A stretch of DNA of 64,000 nt from Ganoderma boninense. Its lineage: Eukaryota; Basidiomycota; Agaricomycetes; Polyporales; Polyporaceae. A program made the translations under genes and the position numbers. Below, piece after piece: positions 10,722 through 21,733 of the stretch; position 1 is the stretch's first letter; each line of letters begins with the position of its first letter. The stretch is taken from positions 1-64,000 of the forward strand of contig CM035304.1 in assembly GCA_002900995.3 (NCBI GenBank). The letters run 5' to 3'. The notes under the pieces were generated by a model. That model made no database searches and was not told where the DNA came from. It worked only from the letters and a program-made list of their open reading frames with translations.

Positions 10722-11890
10722 ATGCAATTGTATTTGATTGTCCAGCAGGCATTTTACGCTTGTCTACAGGCACATATTGAGAACCACAAGGACAAGCTGG
10801 GGTTCGAAGACGTCTTTAACGACTCCGAACGCAAGAAAATCTTCAAAGCTGATTGTCGCACCCTCGCCTCCCGCGCCCGCACGTCATATCGCCTAATGGT
10901 ACTGCTATGCCTATCTATTATCATATACTACCTGCTTACCACGAAGCATCTATGACCGTATAGATCCTCACCTCAATCTTTGGCAAAATGCGCACCAATC
11001 TCGAGATGGCGACTTTCAAGATTGCCGAAAAGCTTCGGAACGGTGGTGCGGGCTCTAACTTGAGTCCGGACTTTCAAATTCAACTTGTTATCCTCGTATG
11101 TTGCCCCCAGAATCTTTTCACGGCCTTGATTCGTAGTCTGATTCATGTTTAACTTCCCTTCCATGAACCGCATATCCTGGGCAGCGTCGCATTGCCTATG
11201 AGATGTTCGTAAAAGGAAACGAGCATCTTACCCAAACCGACTTCAATCAACTCATGGCTCAGGAGGTATATGCTAACACAAACGATGTCGGCTCTGACGA
11301 TGACGAGGAGGATGATGAACATACGGCACCATCCAAGAAGCGCTGTCGTACCGACACTGGCATTCTCAACATGGAGATTGTCCCAAAGGTTGGAAAATCA
11401 GCTAAGGGTGAAGATTTTTGGTCCCTTGTCGATAAACGTTACGAGGAGCTTGTGGCTGAGAATGGGCAAAGTCGCAAAAGTACGCAATGGCGAGAGTGCG
11501 TCCTTTCTCTCCTTGGCCTCTGGCTCGTTTCGTGAGCCAGTATCTTCTCCGTTTACTTATGCTTTGAAATTGCACAGATATATTGTCGAATCTATCTCGC
11601 TGGATCGTGCTCGTTGGGGAGCCTCGAAGGGCAATCTACTTCCTCCTCTTCCGATGACATTTGTCGCTCCACCCCTTGATACACCTCCCATCACCCGCAA
11701 CACTTCCCATGACCCTATTCTTGCACCAGCCCAGATGCCACACCCTAATCTCCCCTATCCAAACACATCGAACACATCTTTGTCTGCGCCAGGGCCCAGT
11801 AACGTTTCCATTGCACAATCTCAGCCTTTTGTCTTCCCTCCGACTCCATACTCTTTTACCGGCACTATGCTAGATGACGAAGATTAATAA
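10722..11890 (+). pseudogene. Unrecognised, apparently broken gene
   Basis: Two plus-strand open stretches may belong together. 10722-10955 reads IENHKDKLGFEDVF... and ends in a hydrophobic segment. 11203-11520 starts MFVKGNEHLTQTDFNQLMAQ, carries an acidic run (GSDDDEEDDEH), a basic SKKRCR patch and then GEDFWSLVDKRYEELVAENG. After a frame change near 11470 a Pro/Ser-rich tail continues to a stop at 11885-11887 (ending FTGTMLDDED). The FWSLVDK...W pattern recalls a group of agaricomycete hypothetical proteins often found near repeats, but I cannot assign a function. The frame change and the lack of a clear start for the first part suggest decay. Confidence 0.4.
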
Positions 11891-14520
11891 GTAGTTATTA
11901 TGTTATGCATGTATATCTACAATGACTATTGTCCACAAACACTTCTTGTCCCAACCAAGGTTGTCGGCTACACCAGAGACTCAGACTCGACAAGCGTGAT
12001 TGAGGGACTCCTGCATGAAGGTCCCGACAAACGGCCTCGTCCGGCCCAATGGAGGTTTGGGGAAAGGTTTTGACACTCACAGCTATTGGATTGCACCTCA
12101 CATAACTGAATGGAATAGAAATTCAGATCCCCACCTTTGACATGAGGAGTCAATATGAGTCTCGGGAACGAGGGAGAACCACCACTTTGGATCACCACGG
12201 GCGCTAGAGGTACGCAATATGGACGATTGAAAGCGCCCACTCTTCCAACCCAATCTGCCTGTGTGGTCGGTTCCACCTCACCCTCCATCATCCACTTCCA
12301 TACCTCTCAATGACGTCTCCAGGCGACGATTATTATCGCCTTGTAGTATGTACCATGCATCAAGACCTCATACACAGCCCTTCTTCTCTTATCAACCCAC
12401 CCTCACCGACAAGCTGATGAAAATTTTACGCCCTCGAACATTCACACAGAAAACGCGAGCTACTGGCCGTCATGGATTGGGGCATATATGAGATGAGAAG
12501 TTTGATTAGGTATGTACACCAACCGTCATTCTTCTGCTCTGCAGTTTGTCACTACGAGCATCCTACCTTCGAGTTCGTCCTCCTCCAGACAACGAAGCCT
12601 CCCAATATTGGTGTGTGTTTTCCCACCAATCTTAGATCACTAACACGCCTAGCTACTCATCAGGCCCCGACACCGAGCATAAGCACAGGCAACATGCCTG
12701 CCTGTCCTTTCTCTCTGTACCACGTGGATCTACAGGTGCGCTCCTCGACCCCTCCCGCCGAGCTATCTGGTGTTTTCCGTATTTCAGGAGTCAGGCGATA
12801 AAACCAGATCGATGTTCAAGTGGAACTCATGGCAGAAGGTCGAGGCACTAGCTGAGGGAGATGGAGGTCAGTCGACCTCCTGCCGATGGTCATTGATGCA
12901 ACAAGGTATGTACCGCTTTTATTTTCCTCGGTCGGAGCCAACGGTAGCTGCTGACGGTGAGGCGCTGTGATTGAGGGCTCCATCTGGCCAATGCAAGATA
13001 CAGGCAGGAGGCGAGGTGAGGAGATTGCGGTAAGTCAAGGCAGAAACCGGCACACACAAGTATGTAACACCTTCTTTCGATGGCCCAGAACCAGTGTGCG
13101 TTTACTGCTACAGACTAGTGTTTCTCTGCTGTCTGACAACATCAGAACTTCCGTAAATCACTGAGGCGCTGGGGGCACTGACGGGTGCCCGGTCAATTCG
13201 AACGCACCTCTCTCGATGGCCAACACATAACTTCACAAAACATCAGTTGTATAACATGCACATAGATCCAATATCACGTACTAGAACAAATTTACTCACC
13301 AATATTGAACCTATTTTACTCAACCTCGCTGTGAATGCCAGAGACCGCTTGACAGGTGTTCGGGCCTTTTGTGCCGATTGAATAGGCCCTGCAAGAGAAT
13401 TTGAGTCGGAATTAGTTTCCACTGCTAGTAGACAAGTGTGCAGAGCAGTTTCTGTAAAGCGGAGTGAGAGAACAGAGACAAGAGAGCAAGCTGAGGTCAC
13501 CGTCTCGCTGCTCGAGCCGTCTCTGCACAGCCACTACTGAGGCGGCGTTTACTGAGCGCTACTGAGCGCTACTGAGTGTACTGCCTCAGTGGCACTCAGT
13601 GCTCTCAGTGCGAACGCAGGTTTCCTGATGAATGGCCGGGTAGCAGAGAAGCAAAGAAGACATGTCGCGCGACATAGACGCAGGTTCACCAGCTCTTCCG
13701 ATGGAGACATTGGCTGCAAGGTGCCAAGAAGGAGGATTGCGGGCAGCGCGCACTGAGCTCTCGGACTCGCTGGTACCAGACCGGAGCGAGGAAGACCAGG
13801 CTATAGACACAGGGAACAAGAGAGACATGCCGCCGGAGTGCTATCTCATTGGGGACGAGTGCGCAACTGACTGGACTTGAAATTGTCTTTGGCAAAGGTA
13901 CGTACCATCCATGCATCTCATCCAGGGCATTGCTCAAGTCACCGGGTTGGTGTTGAGCAAGGGAAACAAAAGGTTGTACCCGCACTTGTGCCGTGAGTGG
14001 ACGCTTGCGATGGGCTTAGCTACGGCGGACAAGAACAGGAACGCTCCAAAGCCACAGAAACATCCTTGTACGTACCTTTTCCCATTCCCAGCATGTGCAG
14101 CGGCACTCGGACGCCCACGGGCAGGACTCCAGCAGGTTGTATGTGCTGGTTGGGCGAGAGCAGGCGAAGGTGGGTTTTGTGGGGAAGGGACCATTGTGCG
14201 GGCATCAGGGCTGTCATGTCGGTATCTACCATGGATGCGAGAGGCAGAGCGCTGAATGTTTACTTTACCATTTTGATCTAGTCGTATCCGAGTCCAACCA
14301 TATAGTTAAACATTGTACCGTACTACTTCAATGGATCATTTCTCTAGCCCGAGTAGGAGCGAGACTGAAACCATCGGGGAGGGGAACCCGGGGCAGGGAG
14401 GGACCGGGATGTATCATGTGATCTTTGACGGGAGTCAAGCCACGGCTGATTCTTGTTCAGCCTCGACCCAAATGGCCGCTGGTCAGCGCCGGGGCAGCTA
14501 GCACATTGCTCACCAGAAAC
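11890..14520. other. 2.6 kb without a recognisable gene
   Basis: Several good intron donors (GTATGTAC at about 12346, 12515 and 12906; GTACGTAC at about 13899 and 14068) recur on the plus strand at exon-like spacing, yet no linked reading frame gives a protein I recognise. A CTCAGT/ACTGAG-rich patch with internal self-complementarity lies at about 13545-13615. This may be an eroded gene or transposon. Confidence 0.4.
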
Positions 14521-14559
14521 TCAACGCTATCATCCGTAGGTCAGGTCCCATCAAAGCCA

Positions 14560-15007
14560 GCTTAGAGCTGACAGGTCTCTCGGCGGTGTACTCTTCCTAT
14601 TCTCGTATATACTCTGTGCAGACTCAAGTTCACCTCCAACGACAGTCCGCAGTCGCTGAAACCGGGAAGTAACAAGGCGAGTTGTTCCGCGTCGTCGACT
14701 CTCGTTCTCGGTCTTCGAGTTTCTCCGCCGTCCTTGCACGTGGAAGACATGGTCGGGGGGTCTAATGCCGTGCATGACGGGGACCATGGTTCTTATAGTT
14801 GTGCTACGCGGTGGCTGAAATGGGATTGCCACGTCAAGACTACGCGGCATGCCGGCACGGTAAGGAAGGCTCTCTGGTGCGCGTATCTTGTCACCTCCAT
14901 CGGTTGGCTCCATGTCGCGTCGAGCTCGTAAAGGGTTCCGCTGCTGGGGCGGTGGACAAGCAGCGCGGGGAGTCCGGAGATCGGGGAACGCTAAACCCGG
15001 GCGCGTT
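14560..15007 (-). pseudogene. Partial second copy of the 21.2-21.65 kb gene start and promoter, ending at the gap
   Basis: From about 14620 to 15007 the sequence matches 21240-21650 in the same orientation, including AAGACATGGTCGGGGGGTCTA versus the corresponding sequence at 21360 and the shared GTTCTTATAGTTGTGCTACG. The match covers the first coding exon of the neighbouring hypothetical gene (NSKTENE...) and its upstream region. Most differences are single-base insertions or deletions, which destroy the frame. Sequence left of 14620 is only weakly similar. It is either a decayed duplicate or the noisy end of a contig. Confidence 0.6.
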
Positions 15008-15107
15008 NNNNNNNNNNNNNNNNNNNNNNNNNNNNNNNNNNNNNNNNNNNNNNNNNNNNNNNNNNNNNNNNNNNNNNNNNNNNNNNNNNNNNNNNNNNNN
15101 NNNNNNN
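15008..15107. other. Assembly gap (100 N)
   Basis: One hundred undetermined bases, a conventional placeholder, join two contigs. Order and distance across it are not proven by the sequence. Confidence 1.
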
Positions 15108-15550
15108 GAGACACAAGGCTCATTCTGCTGAGCCGAAGGCGAAGCCATGCCATTGTCAACGGGTGGAACAATATATTTACTGCACACAATAAGTAACTGT
15201 ACTGAGCCGAAGGCGAAGCATCGTGGCAAAGCCACGGGTCAAAAGCATACTATATTACTAATGTATGTACCTATAGAGAAAGCACTATGATACAACATTA
15301 GCGAGAGTCCTCGATAAGTTAGCAATGGAGTGCTCACCTCAGTACTGGTACGCGGCCTGAGAGTGAGTACTGGTACGCAGGATGAGGTGAGCGGACACAG
15401 GCTCAGAAGCCTAAATACGAACAGAATGTGAATACTCCCCACGCGGTCGATGTTGAGGAGCTTGAGACGTACACCCTCCTGTGTAGAACAGCCCATCGAC
15501 CTGCAGAGTGCATCAACACTGTCAAGAGAGCAGAGATCGCACCCTCAGAG
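15108..15550. other. Gap-flanking sequence with short inverted repeats, no gene
   Basis: The 12-base word TGAGCCGAAGGC recurs at about 15129 and 15202. Around 15335-15402 the words CTCACCTC, AGTACTGGTACGC and GAGGTGAG form an imperfect hairpin. No supported reading frame is present. Confidence 0.5.
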
Positions 15551-15551
15551 A

Positions 15552-16428
15552 GCGCAGATGCACCTATGGTGCAACAGCGCCCTTCTGAAGGCCTAAAGCA
15601 CTATATTTTGCAGAACAATCTGCGGAGCACGAAAGCTAGGCTTACGTGCTTCAAAAGCCGCGCGGATGCACAGCAGGTGCATCCGCTGGGCGTGCGCTGC
15701 TATGCTTCAAAAACAGCGCGGATGCACAGCAGGTGCATCCGCTGGGCTTGTACTACCCTGATTGCTTCAACGGACATCTCGGCTCTGACAGGTGTTGTTG
15801 TGTAGCTAAAAATGGAGCAGATGCACTGCAGGTGCATCTGCGCTGTTTGGAGACTACGAGCCCTCTTTTACCAGCGGATGCACTCTGTGTGCATCCGCGC
15901 CCGAGATGCAAGCATTGGACCCCATAGATTTAACCCTAAGATATAGCGTCCGAGCTATACAACTATATGTGGGTCGTGGGTCCAAGCTACTAGCTTCCAC
16001 ATATAGTTGTATAGCTCGGACGCTATATCTTAGGGTTAAATCTATGGGGTCCAATGCTTGCATCTCGGGCGCGGATGCACACAGAGTGCATCCGCTGGTA
16101 AAAGAGGGCTCGTAGTCTCCAAAAACAGCGCAGATGCACCTGCAGTGCATCTGCTCCATTTTTAGCTACACAACACATCCTGTCAGAGCCGAGATGTCCG
16201 TTGAAGCAATCAGGGTAGTACAAGCCCAGCGGATGCACCTGCTGTGCATCCGCGCTGTTTTTGAAGCATAGCAGCGCACGCCCAGCGGATGCACCTGCTG
16301 TGCATCCGCGCGGCTTTTGAAGCATAGCAGCGCACGTCCAGCGGATGCACCTGCAGTGCATCCGCGCGGCTTTTGAAGCACGGAAGCCTAGCTTTCGTGC
16401 TCCGCAGATGCACGAAGGGTGCATCTGC
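15552..16428. repeat. Array of ten 25-bp hairpins within a larger inverted repeat
   Basis: The module is GCRGATGCAC, five variable bases, then GTGCATCYGC. It occurs at 15662-15686, 15718-15742, 15817-15841, 15874-15898, 16071-16095, 16130-16154, 16229-16253, 16285-16309, 16341-16365 and 16404-16428. A degenerate copy lies at about 15552-15580. The whole field is itself an inverted repeat centred at 15984.5, where about 60 bases on each side (around CCATAGATTTAACCCTAAG) pair perfectly across a short loop. The right side holds one additional 56-bp repeat unit (CAGCGGATGC... to GCTTTTGAAGC...). Two module types alternate by position (GCGGATG and GCAGATG), and the arms keep the same order. No coding function is apparent. 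Confidence 0.9.
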
Positions 16429-16439
16429 GGAGCAAATGG

Positions 16440-18018
16440 GCCTGTGCTGTAGCAGTAACCCAGGTCTAACCCTAACTTAGGCCCTTTTTGTTTCCCTATA
16501 ATTCGCGACTGCGGCACCTGCAGCGGGTGTTGCGGGTCGTCCCGTACCACCGTCAGGTAGTTGAGCATCATCTGCGCATCCTGTGTGAGCTCGTCCGGTT
16601 CAGCGCTGAGGTCAGGCATCGGCGCCGAGCTCGCGATGAAGCGCATCCGCCAGATCCTGTCGCGCACGATCGCACTCCACAACTGCAAGCACAAATGCAT
16701 CAGCAGCCTGCACTCTGCGCGGCGCAACACTGCATAGCAAAGACCCGCGCACTCACCCCACCAAGCGCGTTGGGCTGGTTGTTCGAGCGCGAGCGCGTCT
16801 TCAACGTCGTGTCGAGCAGCTTAACGGTAACGTGCCGTCCGCTCTTCAGCGCAGGGAAGTACCCCATCTCCTGGATGATCTCCCACCCGTGCTGCTGCAG
16901 GACGAGGTACGACGGCGCGAACGCCTGCTGCTGCTGCGTCGTCATCACCTTGCGCACCACCTGCGCCTGCCACTGGTCCGAGCCCGGCTTCGGAAGCGCC
17001 TCCTTCGTCTCCTTGTGGTCGTCGTCCCAGCTCGCCACGACCGCCTCGATCTGCGCCTTGTAGTTCCACACACGCTCCTCAGGCGTCGCGCGCAACACGG
17101 GCAGATGCTCGTTCTGAGACAAGTAGTTCCACAGCTTCGCGCTGCCGACGTCTGCGTCACATACCCAAACACCGTCAGCGCATGCCCAACGCGCCGTTGT
17201 GCGTCCGCGTAAACACTCACTTCCATCGTAGATCAGCACGCACCAACGCCCGATCCGGTTCAGCTTGATCGTCAGCGACTTCACGGTACTCCTTCAACTT
17301 GTCCCATCGACTCGCGCTGCTTCTCAGACCCGGCGTCCCCAAGCTTCCCGTTCCGCCGTCTCCATCGACGCCTGCTCTTCTTGTTGCGAAGCTTCTCCAG
17401 CCGCTCTTCGTGATCTTCATCGCCTCGATCCAATGCGCCCCGGACATGACCTGCACAACCAGCGGCTTTCCCGTCCGCGCTCGCTTCTTGAACTTGATCG
17501 CCTCCATCCCTCCCACTCCGTCAGGTCGCCGTTCTTCTCAATGTACGAACTTTCTCAACGTGTTTCGCATCACAATGATGAAAATAGGATTCCCTGCGTG
17601 TTCATCCCCACACCCGAACGACCGCACCAGCCTCATCACAGACGGCAGCTGAAGCGCGCGCGGGTTGTACGTCCCGAGCTTGTACGTCACGCGGCCGCGG
17701 CGACAACAAGTCCAGGACGCCCGTCCGAAGAACGCCTTCTCCTCTCCTGCTGATTCTCCCTCGTGTTCCTCTCCTCGGGGTTCTCCTCCATCTGCCTCCG
17801 GCTTCCGGCTTCGGATTCGCACACCGGCAACCTACACAAACCAACGGAATCACCACACTGCATCCGCTCGCCTTCCTCGCGTAAACCACCGCTCAAGCAA
17901 CGCATGACGTACCTTGTCCTTGTCCTTGCCCTTTATCAAACCCTCCGCCATCAGTCTCGCCTCGACATAGCTCGTACGCCGACGCTACGCTCACCTTCGA
18001 CTTCTTGCGTCCAGCCAT
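16440..18018 (-). CDS. Unrecognised multi-exon gene, 3' end running into the hairpin array
   Basis: A plausible start ATG at 18018 gives MAGRKKSKVSVASAYELCRG and reaches a GTACGT donor near 17908. Later minus-strand segments look protein-like: RVTYKLGTYNPRALQLPSVM (about 17690-17630), IKFKKRARTGKPLVVQVMSG (about 17500-17440), MKSLTIKLNRIGRWCVLIYD (from 17284), SDQWQAQVVRKVMTTQQQQA (about 16980-16920), and after an intron near 16690 AEPDELTQDAQMMLNYLTVV (about 16610-16550). The last frame stays open into the hairpin array to 16023, so the original stop may have been lost or lies before 16440. Some joins require a frame change (near 17530), so errors or decay are possible. I recognise no domain. 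Confidence 0.4.
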
Positions 18019-19736
18019 GGCTACGCACGCCCAGTAAGCACTCGTCTCCCTATCCAGCGGCACAGAACTCACACTCGAAGCTAGTCGCTGGTGGTGACGT
18101 TTATACAGAGTTTGCGCGTCGATCAAGAGGATCGCAGCAAAGAGATGTGAGGGGAGGAGGAAAGGGGGAATCAGAGCGTCGCTCTCGAGCCCCTCCCCTC
18201 CTGTAATTTGCCCTTTGCCCAGCCTCATGGCAGTCCTTTACTTCGGTGTCTCTCGTCTTGTTTCGGCAGTGTCTGCATTCTCGGGGAGACTCGCCCATAT
18301 CAGGCACTTTTCTCTCGCATGGCATCTGCGCCCCTCTTCTTGCACAGCCACTCCATCAATTACGCGCGCTTCTTTCAGGTACTGATCTCCCTTCGCGGCT
18401 GTGCTACATCTCGCGCTTCTCTGCTTCTCCCTGCCCTGTGGCTGTACATCTTCTCCATGACATCGTCCCTCCCTTCCCTCGGTACCTTGCCTTCCTAGCT
18501 CACTCATGTCTGTCTTCCTCCGCGCGCACACGCACTCTGCCCGTCCGCGCACCATGCCCTGTAACACTTGCATGTATAGCAGCTCTCCTGATCCATACTG
18601 TGCCAATCACCAAACTCATAATAGTGTTTATCTCTCACATATCTGTGCGCGGCAGCAGCACCTCGTTCATTCTGCGCCAATCTTCGACATCACTCTTAGC
18701 ACTGGGTGCGCTCGTCCTACTATTCCACACATATCGCCCTGCACTCCTCTCAAAATCAAACCTGCTCCTCGCAAACACTGTTTCTCCGAGCCCAGGCTGA
18801 GTATGACATTTGCGTTCTCATCGCTTATACCTTGCTCTCTGCCATTCATTAACTACGTAACTAACTGCTTCTCTGTGATCCACGCCCGGACAAACATCCT
18901 TTCGCTACCCGATTCCCGACTAGTGGACACTCTCGTTCTGTCTCCACGTCAACACTAACATCGTCAACCCTTGCCTCCTCCCCGCATACCCTCCCTCACA
19001 GCTCACATGTCTGCCCTCTCTGTGTCCAACGTCTCCGCGGCGGTACAGCCCAGCCCACCCAGCCTGGCGACACAGCAACCCCGTCTCTCCCTCCTCAGAC
19101 GTCCTCAGCCCCTGCTCCTGCATCTTCACCAGCACGGACCATCTCCCTCCCTGCCCTCTCAACCAACTGTCACCTGGAAACTACCTCCACCTCCCTCCCC
19201 TGGTCGGTACTCGGGCGTGCCTTCAACCCGCGCCTTCGCAGCGGAAACAGTAAGTCATCAGCTCATTTCCATGCTCACACTTCTCACCCTCAAGTCCACT
19301 TGTCAGCTTCCTCTCGCCCACCCATCCCTTCGCAGCCTCTCCCTATCCCCTCCTCAACATGCTCTCCCCGATGACTCGACCAGCAGCTCTCCCTCATCCT
19401 ACACGCATCATCCACGTCGACAGGGTCATCGTCCCTCCTCCTCCATCTCCCATAATGAGGTGCCCCTCATCATACCACCCCCGCCCTCTCGTCCTCGTAC
19501 GTCGTCGAGGCAGACGTACCCGCCCCAGTCCGCCCTCTTCGTGCGTTCTCTTCGTATGATTATCTGCATCACACTAACTCCGCTCTCAGCTTCATCGACC
19601 TCCCTCTCGACCACACAGTGACTTTCGAGCCTTCACCATACGACAAGTCATTATGTGGCCGATGCTGTCTCCAGTAGAATACTACATGTATCTCCATTTC
19701 AATATTTTGATATTCTTTTCACACATGCTTCATTGA
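18019..19736. other. Pyrimidine-rich stretch, no supported gene
   Basis: The plus strand is strongly C/T-biased (many CTCC, CCTC and TCTC runs), especially 18960-19600. This keeps several frames open and yields Pro/Ser/Leu-rich translations without recognisable domains. I see no convincing exon chain. The bias could reflect an eroded simple-sequence region. Confidence 0.45.
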
Positions 19737-19995
19737 TACGCGCGCGGACGTCCCTTTCTCTTGTCTGCGCGGACAGCCCTCTCCTTCGTAGGCGCGGACG
19801 GGCCAATACCTGCTCCGCGCGGACACACCAATGCCTGGTCCGCGCGGACAGCCCTCTCCTTCGTCCGCGCGGAGACACCAATACCTGGTCCGCGCGGACA
19901 ACCCTCTCCGTCGTCCGCGCGGACAGATGGCTGCCTCATCCGTGCAGAACACCATGGCGCGGACCCTTGGTCCCTTCGTCCGCGCACTTCAGACC
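19737..19995. repeat. Tandem array with palindromic TCCGCGCGGA cores and two alternating spacers
   Basis: About eight cores (TCCGCGCGGAC or close variants) follow one another at about 25-bp spacing from 19739 to 19925. The 14-base spacers alternate between AGCCCTCTCCTTCG-like and ACACCAATGCCTGG-like, so the true unit is a dimer of about 50 bp. The edge copies are degenerate. This is a eukaryotic minisatellite-like array, not a CRISPR. Just after it, near 20010, GGCCCTAACCCTTACGGG is telomere-like. Confidence 0.85.
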
Positions 19996-20502
19996 CCCAA
20001 CCCTTGTGATTTTATGGCCCTAACCCTTACGGGCAGTCTTTTACCCCCTCTGTCATCACTGAATAAGGCCGATTAAGTGGTTTCAGGGCCGTTAAGTGGA
20101 TCGGACGGATTCCTGATGGATCCGTCACCGATGCTTCGTGACGGGGTCGGAAATGTCCCCCTCGGCCTCCGAGTCGCTGCGATCTGCAATCCAGTCTCCC
20201 CGCTCGCAGAAGGTAGCGCACTGTCACCCTTCATTTGTAGCGCGACGTTTGTGTCGCCGCCGCTAGCAGATGTCTTGTGCTCAAGTTTCATTCCACAACG
20301 CCTATCAGTACCTCTTCGCACTCTTACTATAGGCCTGGCTCACCGCGAGTATATCCTTGACTATCAAACCATGTGGCGTATGGGATGTCGCTCTTAAGGC
20401 AAGCCTTATGACCATTTGTGCACTTCTCACACCTCTTCTTGCCGATCGCAGGGACGCAGCGTGGCTTCTTTTGTCCCGCACATCGGTCGCACTATGATTC
20501 CG
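19996..20502. other. No gene seen
   Basis: Apart from the telomere-like patch near 20010, the stretch shows no repeat and no reading frame that I can support. Confidence 0.4.
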
Positions 20503-21368
20503 TTAGACTAAGCACTTGAAAAGCAGAATAGGTGGCCTGCTTACCGCAGCGATGTCAGCCCGCTTCATAGTCGCAGATGAACCCTCCACAGCCACTGACT
20601 TGCGCTTCGTCGCCTTCCCCTCCGCAACGCCCACCTTCGATCGCAACTCACCTGCTGCGCCCAACTCCTGCGACGGCGATGGTGGCCTCGAAGGGGGAGC
20701 TGTTGGCTCGTGCTGCGGCTCTAGACCTGGAGACTGAGCTATGGCCTGGGTGATCTGTTGGGAGAGGTCTGCCGATGGCGCTAGAGCCGGGTGGTGCTTC
20801 CTCATCACGGCGACCAAGTCACATAGCTCTGGCAAGTGGTCGCACTTGTCCGGCAGCTCAGGCGACGGCGCCCACGCGGCGATGAGCCACTGCAGCCACT
20901 CTCCGAGAGACTCCATAGCTGCTTTGCGAGCGAGCTGCACGCTTCGATCCTCTTTCTCCTCCTCGACGTCGTCGGGAGTCAAAGGACCCAATTCGCCTTC
21001 TTCGACGAACGCGCGACAATATGCGGACGCGAGGTGGGGAACAGTCCAGTTCGGCCAGGCACCTTCAAACTGGCGAAGAACGTTTCTGTAGTTTTAGCGC
21101 AACGGCCAGAGCGATAGTGTTGACTTCCGAACGGTCGCCGCCGCTAGTATCCAGGTCCACCTGCGCCAGCTTAAGTAGAGAACTTCAGCCAAGACCTGAA
21201 AACACTTACCAGGCAACGTCCGACACCCTCTAGCCAGGTCAAGTTCACCTCCAACGACAGGTCCGCAGTCGGCTGAAACCGGAAGTACAAGGCGAGTTGG
21301 TCCCGCAGGTCGTCGACCTCGTTCTCGGTCTTCGAGTTTCTCGCCGTCCCTGGCACGGTGGAAGGCAT
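20503..21368 (-). CDS. Unrecognised gene (hypothetical protein)
   Basis: The start ATG at 21368 gives MPSTVPGTARNSKTENEVDD and then LRDQLALYFRFQPTADLSLE, followed by a GTAAGT donor near 21212 (after VGRCL). The main downstream exon runs to a stop at 20503 and reads FEGAWPNWTVPHLASAYCRA, then a helical acidic/basic stretch, WLQWLIAAW, and a Pro-rich low-complexity segment (PTAPPSRPPSPSQ) with a basic KATKRKS patch. The joining region around 21090 needs a frame change or an intron I could not place. Part of the first exon and the upstream region is repeated next to the assembly gap (14560-15007), so this is one member of a small local family. No domain is recognised. Confidence 0.5.
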
Positions 21369-21733
21369 GTTGGGGGGTCTAATGCTGCGTGCATGACGGG
21401 GACCATGGTTCTTATAGTTGTGCTACGCGGTGGCTGAATGGGATTGCCACGTCAATGACTATCGTCGGCATTCCGGCACGGTAGAGGAAAGGCTCTCTGG
21501 TGCGCGTACTCTGTCACCTCCACGGTTGGATCCATGTCGCGCTCGAGCTCGTGAAAGATATCCGCTGTTGTCACGGTGGACAAGCAGCGCGACGCCGAGA
21601 GTCCGGACGATCGGGGAACACTACAGGCGCCCAAGAACGCGTTCGCTGCCAGTCGCCGGGTTCAAGTTCTTTCCTCCACCATCTGCCCAGCATTCCCATC
21701 CCATCCTTGACGAGCTCTCGGCGCGCATTGAGC

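Noticed and set aside
15646..16381. Cys/His-rich repeated peptides (for example GCTAGASAGRALLC)
   Set aside because: They arise from translating the 25-bp hairpin repeats in several frames, on both strands.
18500..19620. Long Pro/Ser/Leu-rich open frames
   Set aside because: Pyrimidine bias removes stop codons in several frames at once. No exon signals or domains agree.
19737..19995. CRISPR-like look of regularly spaced repeats
   Set aside because: Fungal nuclear context, only two alternating spacers, and no cas genes. It is a dimeric minisatellite.
21500..21733. Longer N-terminus for the bL31m gene
   Set aside because: The upstream frame is shared with duplicated non-coding DNA at 14.9 kb, and the ATG at 21734 begins a proper mitochondrial presequence.
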